Below are positions 24,001 through 33,635 of a stretch of DNA of 64,000 bases, piece after piece. Below the pieces are notes generated by a model. It worked only from the letters and a program-made list of their open reading frames with translations, did not search any database and was not told the origin of the DNA. Position numbers and translations under genes: made by a program. This DNA comes from Amoebophrya sp. A120 (Eukaryota > Sar > Dinophyceae > Syndiniales > Amoebophryaceae), in contig CAJINV010000008.1 of NCBI GenBank assembly GCA_905178155.1, forward strand, positions 3,398,013 through 3,462,012. The letters run 5' to 3'. The first letter of the stretch is position 1; each line of letters begins with the position of its first letter.

Positions 24001-24722
24001 CAGTAGACCGAGGAACCAACACCTTCGACGATCCGCTGCTCTGTCTTCTGGAAGTTGCCATCAAGGAAGCCGCAGCGCACGGGGAGGACGTGTTTTCGAA
24101 GTTAGGTTTGAATCCCGCCGGCGCGGCGACAAATTTTTCCTCGAACGGAACTAAAAGCGGGGTGACCGGGGCCGCAGCTGCACACCATCTTGGAGATTCC
24201 CCGGCGTCAGCAACGAGCTCAGACGACTCGAGTTCAACGTCCCGCCTCTTGCAGTCAAAGAAATACGTCGTGCACTTGCTCACTTCGGGCCTGGAAACAA
24301 TTTTGCAGCAAGTGAACGCGCTTTTCGCTTTCGTGCTCGGGGACGAGACGTTTATGTTGTTTCCGTCGTCTGGTACGGACAACAAGGGCGCAGCAGCAGG
24401 GACGAAGATGAAGGGTGGAAGTGGAACTAGCAGTAAAACAGCGTCTACAACAGCAGCGGCATCTAGTGGCACCATTTCCGGAAAAATGCTATCATCTTTC
24501 TTGGAACGCTTTCTCCCGTTCTTCGAGGAGAAACTGGCACTGGTACACCGGAATTTGCCGAGCTCGCTGCAGGTGTTCTTCTCCAAGGAGACAGTAAGCA
24601 CGATCGCCGAGATCTTGCAAGACGAGATTCTTGCGCACGTCAGTTGGGAGCAGTGGATCCTGGCTTACCTCCTCCTCTATCACGCCTACAGTCTTCTTTG
24701 CAGAAGGAGAAATAGTATGTAG
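18034..24722 (+). CDS. SUN-domain protein of the SLP1/SUCO (Opt) type
   Basis: Exons 18034-20305, 20622-23837 and 23950-24722 total 6261 nt, a 2086-residue protein. Both introns are GT-AG with matching phase. An N-terminal signal peptide (MRRLIPLIALFCLGC) precedes about 450 residues of Glu/Lys/Arg/Thr-rich sequence. A Tyr/Trp-rich region follows (about 19540-20300 and 20622-20860: FYRCDFLFLPSWYQPLFP, ECH-like Cys-containing stretches). The SUN domain lies near residues 1050-1205, with NQAAGAKILDF, PCSHTPSWFVIGLPEYISLE, SSYPVERWRVLAEVEL and ALSHYNLDGSVYCALTKIQVFG. After a long Gly/Ser/Ala-rich linker come a predicted helical stretch (RLLEAKHVDLSKLSRNLVGS) and a C-terminal membrane segment (WILAYLLLYHAYSLL). 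This order matches SLP1/SUCO proteins, ER membrane proteins involved in protein folding and protection. Residue ranges are estimates. Confidence 0.85.
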
Positions 24723-25307
24723 TGAGGTCACCGAACGGTTCTAACCGGGGAGTTTTTTTGACACCCAGACAGCAAAACGGCCGGAAGTTTTCAGGCGGGC
24801 GGACGTGTTTTTGGACGTAAAAGATTTCCATTTATCAAGCGGCCGGGGCTTTGAAGTCAAACAAGCCCGGTTGAAAACTATCGATTCGCACTTGATAAAA
24901 CGACGCAGGGGAGCCGGCAAAAGGGGCGCCCTTCTGAGGCGCCCACCGCCTTAGTTTCTGGCGCTTTGGGGGTCCCAAAAAGGGGCGCGCAAAAAACGCG
25001 CCAAAAATCAGAACAGCGAAACAGCATGGCACGGCCGCGATTTCGGAGCATTTTGGGCGGTCGCGAGAGCGGCCGCCTTTTCGCCGGTTTCAGAGCCTGG
25101 GAAGGTTTGCAAAACGCGCCGGCGTGAAAAATAAAACGCGAAAAAGAAAAAGCGCCCCAGACGCGCAAAGCCAATGCGCATGCTATGGGCCCGATTTTTC
25201 TTCGCTTTTTGGGCGCCCCCCGTGGCACCCGGATCGGCCCCATAGCATGGGGGCTGGCCTTCGGAAAGGAATTTCGATAATTTGCCAAACTTTGCGACGT
25301 TTATCAA
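24723..25307. other. Intergenic region with flanked repeat segment
   Basis: GC-rich spacer, mostly occupied by the segment bounded by two 15-bp direct repeats (24831-24845 and 25300-25314) described separately. No gene motif is visible. Confidence 0.5.
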
Positions 25308-25314
25308 GTGGCCG
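24831..25314. repeat. 454-bp segment between imperfect 15-bp direct repeats
   Basis: TTTATCAAGCGGCCG at 24831-24845 recurs as TTTATCAAGTGGCCG at 25300-25314. The enclosed sequence contains a strong inverted repeat, CATGCTATGGGCC at 25180-25192 against GGCCCCATAGCATG at 25236-25249, and a short hairpin GGGCTT/AAGCCC at about 24846-24870. It may be an inserted element or a local duplication; no coding capacity is evident. Confidence 0.5.
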
Positions 25315-27131
25315 CCATACCGTGCGGCCTAACGTTACTCACGGCGGTATGGCGAGCCCAGAAAAAGCAAAGCCGTGGCCAAGGCGATGGCCGGCAAGAA
25401 AACGCCCACGACCTCACTACCTCCGCCCCGGCGGCTATAATTGGTACTAAACCCGAAGCAGACCATTCTTACCCCTCTTCAACTTCTCGGAACGTCGGGA
25501 CGACCAGAAGGGTGTCAATCGTCTCTGAGCGGGAAAACAACTCTTCCATCCGCGAGGGTAGCCACCGGAGCAGCAGCAGCAGCGTTCCTTCGTACGACAG
25601 GGAGGCTGTAGTACTTAACTCGGATCGGATCCTAATCGAGGACCAGCAAATTGCGCCCAGCAGTCGGGTCTTCTTCCGAGGAAACGAGCAGCAGCATATG
25701 ATTAGAGATCAGAGGACTGCTGTTGGTGAAGATGTGGCCAGCACAAGAAGCGAGTTGCAAAGTAGCCAGCCAGGTCAACATCTGAGCTTCGGAGCGGCAG
25801 GTGTTCAGTCCTTCCACCAACACAATCCGCAGAACTACACGGCTCAACTTCTTCCACAACAAAATTACGGCCCCCATTCCTTATCTCCACCTCTGCAGTT
25901 TGAAACTGCGACGACCTACGCCCGGTTTTCCGCGGCGGAACAATCGGAGCCCCCAGCGACGGCCGCGGACTCGCACCAACAGCTGAGTCCCATGTTCTCG
26001 ACGCATTCCCAGGACCTCCGGAAATTTACGAACACTTCGGCGGAACTACTGACGCCGGATATGCATTGCACAAACAAGATCGGACTTCGTATATTTATAA
26101 TGAACGCATGACAAAATTTTACGTAGTGAAAGAACGTGTGCAAAAATTTCTGTCATGCAAGTAGACTTTTGCATTATTAAAATACGATTGCGATGCTTGT
26201 TTTACACATGACACCGGACTCCACTCCGCAATTTGGTGCGGGCAGTGACGACGTGGTCGTATTCGCGCCGAACAACTTGGAGGTGAACACGTCGACAAGT
26301 AGTACTCTGAAGGGATTGACGGAGCAAAGCGCGTTCATTTTTCACCAGCAAGGAGGGGTCATCACCGATGAAAGCAATTCGTTTGGCCACGCCGAACCGG
26401 AGCAAATCAACCACCTGCAGACCACTCGACTCTATCAAGGAGCAGGACAAGAACTTCCTGGATCCTCTTTGTCGCAGCAGGTAGTTAATATCGGTGGAGC
26501 TGCAAGTAGCCGAACTGACACTGAGTTAATGAGTCATTCTGCTGCTACGCAAGAGGAACAGCAAGAAGCGAATGAACAGCGAAGCGGAATAAATCCGCCG
26601 AAGCGGGCCGGGCCGGCGAAAGATGGGTCGCCACCTGCGCTGATGTCGCCACCGTCCGTAGATAAGATTTTGCCCCCGATAGCGACGCTTTCTTCAGAAG
26701 ATCCGTGCGATGTTCTTGTTGGTAGTAGTGATCATCCCGGGCAGCTGGTGGGACAACTACAGAGCGTCGAGCATCGTGGTCCAGAGGCGACGTTGCCTAC
26801 TAACGATGACTTCGAAGAGGACGACGCAAGGGGGAATGATTCATCCTCTCGCGGCGTCTTGTTCCCTGGTACAACCGCCAGTAGCAGCTACAACACTTCT
26901 TCCACCACTTCCGCCGCTGCCTTGTTCGATTTGAACGTGAAATCTAACGCGCTGCACCAGCCGCCAGGGGCGAGCGCCTGTGTAATAGCCAACGCGGCGG
27001 CCACGATCAGTGGGGTTAGTGGCACGCAACTCGCACGGGAACTCACCGCCGCACGCTCCGAGCAAGACCGACAGTTTAACCGGCATGTCAAGCAAAGCTC
27101 GAAAAACCAAAAGGACAGCGCTCAACGATAG
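25308..27131 (+). CDS. Ser/Gln/Thr-rich hypothetical protein
   Basis: Two exons can be joined: an open frame from about 25308 to 26059 and 26219-27131, linked across a mobile-element intron so that LLTP runs into DSTPQFGAGSDDVVVF. The protein is largely low complexity (Ser, Gln, Thr, Ala) with short ordered patches such as REAVVLNSDRILIEDQ and DVVVFAPNNLEV, and a conserved-looking KILPPIATLSSEDPCDVL. I recognise no family. The 5' end is uncertain: the frame is open from 25281 but has no ATG until well inside, so an upstream exon is likely. A possible short first exon starts at the ATG at 25349 in another frame. Expression support would be needed for the N terminus. Confidence 0.5.
26060..26213 (+). 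mobile_element. Short introner-like element, TSD CCGGA
   Basis: Starts TATGCATTGCACAAACAAG and ends CGATGCTTGTTTTACACATG then ACA; the terminal inverted match is partial around ACAAGNATCG. Perfect CCGGA repeats sit at 26055-26059 and 26214-26218. The whole intron is 159 bp, the shortest mobile-element intron in the window. Confidence 0.65.
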
Positions 27132-28688
27132 ACACAGGTTGGCTGTTTTTTTGTTACAACAAGGAAGTACCTGCAGCAGATGAATTTTTGCATTGTTATG
27201 ATTACGACCCTAGTTGTACTCGTGCCGCCTTTGGCTTTGCCCCTGGGAGGGAATGCGGGGCGGTAAGACATGGCGTCCGATTGATATAAAAGCCCCTTTT
27301 CTGCATTTTTTTCCCATTATTTCAGCTCCCCCTAGTACATTTATTTTCCGAACAAGCGATTATACTGAATACCCCTAATCTCCTTGAACATCGTGTCCGC
27401 GCCGCAAGAGTTGTCATTCAGGATTTTGGATTGCATAGCAAACTGAGAAGATTTTCACTTTTTTCATGTTTTCACAATTTTCAACACACCAAAGAAATTT
27501 CACTTGTAGAAAACCGTTGGAGCAATGTCTGCACCGGCGACAGCGGTTGGAGCAACTCACATGCACACATGTTTGCATTTGATTGAGACTGAGACTTTCG
27601 AGATAAGTAGAGCAGCTGCTGCACAAAAGATACAAACAAAGAGACAACTGAGGATATATATGATTTCTACACGAGTTCTTCTGTGCCTCCGTTTGACGGC
27701 GCTGGTGGGCTGCATGCAGAAGTACAGCTCAAGTCACGAAAGAGAATTACTAAACGTTTGCAACGAGAAACCAAAACAGAAGGGCTGTGTCTGTGCAACC
27801 GGAGTATAGTAGGAAAGACTGACTGCGACTGAATGATAGCACGATGAAATTCGTTTCTCATCCAACTACTTCGCCACGTAACGGTGAAACATTGCCCGGC
27901 TTTCGACAGCCTCTTGATACACGGCAAGCTCGTAACTTTTCAGCGTTGTTCACGATTTTTTCGGAGTTGTTGTACCAGATAGAAACTCACTCTCACTTTA
28001 GCTTTTCTCTCCTGAGGTGGAGTGAATCAATGCTCGTAAGAGCGACGTATAGAGCGGAGGTGCGAGAGCGAATAAGTGACCAGAGGGAAGTAGTACAAAT
28101 CGCAAAGATATTGAGCGTCATCTGAAAAGACAACAGTGTGAGTGGTCTCATGGAGTGGTTCGCGAGACGAGTGAGCGAAGAAGAAGAAGTGGACAGCCGC
28201 AAATTTGCGAAGCACGAGACAAGCGGTTTTTCCAACTTTTCGAGCGGCATAATAATTTCTGTAACCCTGCTGCTACGTTTTCCTTCTCTTTTTTCGCTGC
28301 ACGAAGCAGAGGTTGGCGAGTCAAAACAAACTTTATTTCCCTATTCTCCAGCGACATGGCAGAAAAGAGTATTGTATTGCACCTGTAAGATGAATTCGAA
28401 AATGTGTTGACTCTACTGTCGTGCCACCCCGCACGGGTAGAAGCAGAAGCTCGGCTACGACTCGTGTCTGTGATTTTGGCGACTTACGCTTGGTTGCGTT
28501 GGTTGATTGCACCACCCGGATCGTCTGACACTGATTGCAGTCGAAGTTGTTCTGAAAGCGAACCAAACCAAACCGGGGCATTGACTTGGCAAAAAGCAAG
28601 CGAAAAGCAGACTTGGCACCACAACGCCGGCCGACTTATCTGTACCACCACCACCACCGCCACAGAAAGCTGCTCCAGCTAGTGCACC
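27132..28688. other. Intergenic region
   Basis: About 1.55 kb of lower-GC sequence with only short ORFs on both strands. A small CCA-repeat run occurs near 28645. I see no RNA gene, TIR element or conserved motif. Confidence 0.5.
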
Positions 28689-31600
28689 ATGGCTCCGTCG
28701 GCGCTGCAGCAGAGCCAGCCGTCGAAGAAGAACGGGAACAAAAAGGCCAAAAACGATGACAACAAGGAGAATGAGGACCCGGGCGTGGCGAACGTCAAGG
28801 GGGCCCCGGCGAAAAACCCCCCGACCGGGGTCGAGAAGCTCTTCGGCGAGATCTTTGTGGAGACCAGCTCGGGCGACATCGGGTTGCAGGTGAAGGACGG
28901 CCCCCTGCTGCGCTGCCACACAGTGGCGCTGGGTCGGGTCCCCGGGTTTCTCTCGCAGTTGCGGACGAAGCTGAAACCCCTTCCCCTGTACATCGAGAAG
29001 CAACCCTTGAACACCATGAACTGGCTCAAGAGAAAAGGGTTGAAACGGATCGCGGAGCAGATCCAGTTCGCGTCTTTCGCCGAAGATCGGTACACGGAGG
29101 GGACCGACGTGGTCACCAAAGGCGGCTGGACCACGTGCGACACCATGAGTGGCACCAGGTGCGGGTTCCAGAGGAAAGACCCGCTGCGGTTGGCAGAACG
29201 ATACGAGCTGTCCGAAGACGTCGAGCGGGCCGTGGAACTGCTCAGATTTGTGTACTTTGTTTTACTGTTACTAAGTTTGTTGAGAATTATCATCTTCGTC
29301 GAAGTGGCTTCCGGTACGACCATCCAAGAACTACTTACAGAACGTAGATACAAGTTTTGTACCGGGTCTGAAACTTTTTGCTGATCTTATATATCCGGTT
29401 CTAACGTGCCCGTGCGTGGTACTGATACTTCGTCGGACATTTTTTGTCACAGATACCTGGACCAGATCGAATTTATGTCGATGAAGCCGGACACGGAGGA
29501 GGCCAAGAAGAAACTTTTGAACCAGATGGTCGACATGCTCTTTCTCGCAAACCGTTTTGCCGTAGACCAACTGTTCGCCCGGTTAATGCGCTGGTTTCCC
29601 GCGCACTGTCGAGCGGTCTGTGGCGACGCCGCTTTCTGCGACGCGTACTACAAAATACAGTACTACTGGCAATACTCCGTGGAGGTATAATCTTTTGAGC
29701 AACCAATCTTCGTTTTTTTTTTCATTTTGAAATGCGAAGTTCGTCATTGTATGCGAAGGAATATCATTTTGCATGGAAGTTCTATCATCGCGACACTGAA
29801 AATCTCGCGTAGCTCTCCTGTGGCGCTTCTGCGAGGAGGAAAGGTGGATAAAAGTACTCAAAAAAAAATCGAATCCTAAATCCTACCATAGGAACCGCTG
29901 TTCCGCAATCTGATGAAGCAAACGCTGGTTGGCATGGGCTGCGTGCGCATGAACTTCCAGCTGCTTTCCTGGGACGACCGCTGGACGAGTTTGCCCTACA
30001 CGTTTCTCCAGCTCATTCTCGACCACGACGACTTGGCCATCACCTCGGAAGCGGAGCTGCTCGTGCTGATAGAAAGGTGGAATGTATCCAAGACAAAAAA
30101 CTGTGTTAGTGTAACTATCTGTGGCTGACAGCATCACAAATTTGCTCTACGTGACTGAGTAAACCTGTCATGCGTGGCTTGAAGGGGAAAACACACGCGA
30201 AAAGAGGGCGCTATGGTTGTCTGGCATGACAGGCGTAACTCTGTTGCATCTTCTGCATTACAAAGTTACACTTACACAGTTTTTTTCTTGCATAGAACGC
30301 CAACCGGGACAAGGACCCGGAGGAGATTTACGAAATCTGCTGCTGCTATGGAACTGTCAGGATCGAGATTGACAAAATCGAAAAATTTGTGATGCGTAAA
30401 ATGTATGACGCGCAATACGTGTGTTGCAGAGCAGGCAAGTGAGGCCGATTGTAAGCCTGTTTGGGGTTATAGCTCGAGCTGCTAAAGCAGCGTGAGAGAA
30501 TCAGTCTTCTTTGCCTAAACAGCATTGCAAACTGGATTTAGGCACCGCCAGAATTTGTCACGCGCAACTTAGAAACTGGGTTCGAACTGGAATCCATTTT
30601 ATGCATGACAAATCATTTCGATTTTGTCAATTTCGACTCTGACACTTCCATAGCTGCTACCGCCAGACGCCCGAGAACGTGGAGGCGCTGGTGTTTTTCC
30701 TTTCCAACCTGGGCATGCTCGAGCAGAGTACCGCGACGGCGAAAAAGGAGAAAAAAGTGGACGAGTCCGCGTTCAGCAACAAGGAGGACGCCATAAAGGC
30801 GGGCCAGTTGGCGAAACTCTTCGCGGTATTGCCCAGGAGAAACACCAAGCCAAGAAGGGGCAAAACGGAAAAGAAAAAGAAAAGTACGTTGTACTATACG
30901 ACTACGAGGCTTGGTTTCGTAAGTCTAAATTAAACTAAGGCATGATCATGCTGTTTTCGATAGTGTGTCAATCATGAAAGATGCCGACCTCTGCGTCTTG
31001 GTGGACGCGACAGGATATTTGAAATTGTCATTTTTGAGAAGAAGTTCAACTGCAGCCCCGTAATTTTTGGAAAATATACAAAAAACTTAAAACAACAAAG
31101 TCTTGTTTCCCCATTACTTCCAAACAGAGCAAGAATCCGGGCCGAAGGACGCAGTGGCAGAGGGTACCGCGGCCGCCACGGGGGATCAGGACGACGACGC
31201 ACCGGAACCAGTGGCGGACGATTTGGCGGGGGCATTTGCCGCGGTGGAGCAGATATGCATTTCAAATGTTTTGTCCGTGTCATTTGGAAAGTTGTGATGC
31301 TAACTTGAGCATTCGGTAACTCGACGGCAGTAGGCAGAGTGAAAAGCATGACGAAGAAGTTGAGCATGGGTGTGCTCTGTCCATGACCTCTACTACTGCC
31401 GCAAGATGTATTGCAGAGGTTGCAGTCAACATCGCATTTGCGCACTGCAAGGCTTGCGATCATCTTCCAGAGGACCCGGATGGATTTGCAGTGGATCACG
31501 GAGTAACCAGGTCGTCGAAGTGGAAGTAGAGGACGAAGACCTCGGTACGGAATTCGCGTTTTTTGTCATGCGGAAACGTGTGTGAAGGGGTGAAAAATGG

Positions 31601-32566
31601 TATCGATCCTATATTTCGACCATATTTTTTCATATACATATTGCAATTTCTGTTGTGCTAAAGTGAAAAACTTCACACATCAGACGCGTTTATGGTGGTG
31701 AAGAAAGACCAAGAAACCGGGCATTTTTTCGGCGGCCAGACAGGGCTGGGTTTCACGGTGGTTGCGGGAGAAACCATGACACAGCTGTGCGCCATTCGCG
31801 ACCCGGGTCAATACAGAATACGAGTGGTAGAAAAATTCGCAGACGTCTTGATGTAGCCCTAGTATTGCTGCACGGCATGATCGTGCTTTTTTGTAGTCGG
31901 GCGTCATGCGCCGTTGCATCCTCGTTGTGCAACAAAGACTCCTACTAGTACAAATTTCCTCCTACTTGCTTCTCTCCTCGACTACTCAAAAAAAAAACCT
32001 CTTTTCATCACAGGCAATGTCGCAGAAGTTAGCGCAATTGTGGCTGAGCAACCACACGTGCTTCGTCGGCGTCGTCTACAACGAGCACTGCTTCTGCGGC
32101 TATCAGGTGCAAGCGTCCGACTTCCTGGGGATTTACGAACTTCGCTGCATGACGAGCGTGTCCGCGAAGCCGGAAAAGCCGGTTTTTCTCACCGGGTCGG
32201 GAACCAAAGTGGATTTCGACCTGGACTTGACGGTGGACATGAAGTTGGTCAACGGAGTCATCGGCTGCAAGTTTCAAATCATGGCCAACAGCGTCAGCCT
32301 CACCATGGACGAAATACAGGTAAGAGAGGCACTTTTTGCTTCATCTCCTGAAAGTAAAACTGTACAAGTACTAGGACGTTTAGCATCATGACGTAGGCGG
32401 TTTTTTTTGGTCTTCACAATCCAAATTGCAAAATGACAAGGTTTCCAACAAGTGCATGCAAGACGGCGGGTTGCGGTTCCAGATCGTGCCCATGGGACTC
32501 GATCACAAGGAGCAGATGGACATCCGAATCACGTGGATCATGGGGAACGGAAACCTCCGGAAATAA
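28689..32566 (+). CDS. BTB/BACK-like domain protein
   Basis: The ATG at 28689 starts a multi-exon gene. Resolved exons are 28689-29251, 29453-29684, 29892-30084, 30300-30346, 30658-30883, 31128-31253 and one starting at 31418. Later coding blocks lie near 31684-31830 and 32014-32320, and the last exon ends at the TAA at 32564-32566. The N-terminal half resembles a divergent BTB domain (GDIGLQVKDGPLLRCHTVAL; later LLRFVYLDQIEFM and QMVDMLFLANRFAVDQLFARL) followed by a BACK-like helical region (AELLVLIERWNANRDKDPEE, CCCYRQTPENVEALVFFLSN). Such proteins are usually adaptors, often for cullin ubiquitin ligases. The C-terminal half (TCFVGVVYNEHCFCGYQV, RFQIVPMGLDHKEQMDIRIT) is beta-rich looking and not recognised; no Kelch repeats are seen. 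The exon boundary after about 31500 remains unresolved. Confidence 0.65.
30085..30294 (+). mobile_element. Introner element, family C, TSD GAATG/GAACG
   Basis: Left end TATCCAAGACAAAAAACTG, right end CAGTTTTTTTCTTGCATA. The flanking repeats differ by one transition, which is synonymous in the joined codon (AAT/AAC, Asn). Internally it is the reverse complement of the element at 40235, so the same element works as an intron in both orientations. Confidence 0.9.
30347..30652 (+). mobile_element. Introner element with GACAAAATCGAAA repeats, TSD GCTGC
   Basis: Left end TATGGAACTGTCAGGATCGA continues into GATTGACAAAATCGAAA; the right end is the inverse and ends ACACTTCCATA. Perfect GCTGC repeats sit at 30342-30346 and 30653-30657. 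Removal joins EICCC to YRQTPENVEAL in frame. It lies only 47 coding bases after the previous element intron. Confidence 0.88.
31254..31412 (+). mobile_element. Possible introner element, TSD GCAGA, weak TIR
   Basis: The sequence between GCAGA at 31249-31253 and GCAGA at 31413-31417 starts TATGCATTTCAAATG and carries the common inner motif AGTTGTGATGC. The right end (GATGTATT) matches the left poorly. Removal joins AAVEQ to RLQSTSHLRTARLAIIF in frame. Confidence 0.5.
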
Positions 32567-33635
32567 GGACTACAACCCTTGCACAATGGAGGATCCGAGC
32601 CTACGTCTTGCGGAAACTTTTGAGACGCAAAAAGAACTCACGGAACCTTCGTCGCTGTCTACAATATCGAGCTAAATTAAAAATGGGCGTTGACTGTCGA
32701 ATTCGAAATTAATCTTGTATCTTTCCATCATCATCATCCTTAAGCTGCTTAACGTCTAAACATCAATTAAAAATAGCAATTATTCTCCTTGGCCGCCAGA
32801 GGAGGAAGGTAAGGGTGGCAATAGATTTACGTTCGGTCTTTACACCCAGAACTTTTGCACCAGCTCAATGTATTTCATACGAGTACAATGTCTTGGTCGA
32901 CGTAACAATAGATACACCTTGATACCGAAATGTACCAATTCAGTAGATAAACCAATGCTATTGATTCGGCGCTCGACGATCGAACTTTGCAACTGTAAAA
33001 AACGTAGCTCTAACTCCGAAATTGACAGAATGGACGCACTTTTCCAAGTGTGGGCTGAGTACTGGCCCGAGGTCCGTTGTTTCCCCTTTGTAAAAATTGT
33101 TTCGCAGGAGCACTGCCCTCACGGAATTTGTAATTCTCAGAACAATTATTGTCTCGCCTGATGCTGCTGAGTTTCACCGGCACGCAACGCTCTGTGTAAA
33201 TTTTGACGCGGCAGACTCAGAACTTTTGTAAGAACTAGAAACAAAATGAAAATCAAAAGATGTGACATGACAGGTGTTGCTTCGTTTCGTGCTTCAGCAG
33301 ACATGGAAAAAGCGCTTCCGACGTACATTACAGTGTTCAACAGGACCACATCGCAGGAGCTACAGCTAGCCGCTGTAGCTAATGAAGCATAGTCTGGTAC
33401 TGCTGTTGCATAGTTTGGTGTAAAGTTGGGACAGCACCGCTGGAACTACACATACTTAACGCGGCAGCAGCAGATGCTGCGCACCAGATCTTCGTCGCGA
33501 CAAATAACTTTTGCGAAGAATGTAGGCGGCGTTTAAGAGGACCCAGTGCCAGTCCCCAGAAGAAAAAACACTATTATATCCTCACCCACGCTATTGATTT
33601 ATTCAGCTGTACAGGAGAAAAAATTGGACAATAAG
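32567..33635. other. Intergenic region
   Basis: About 1.07 kb, AT-richer than the flanking genes. Only short ORFs without motifs are present; no repeat or RNA gene recognised. Confidence 0.5.
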
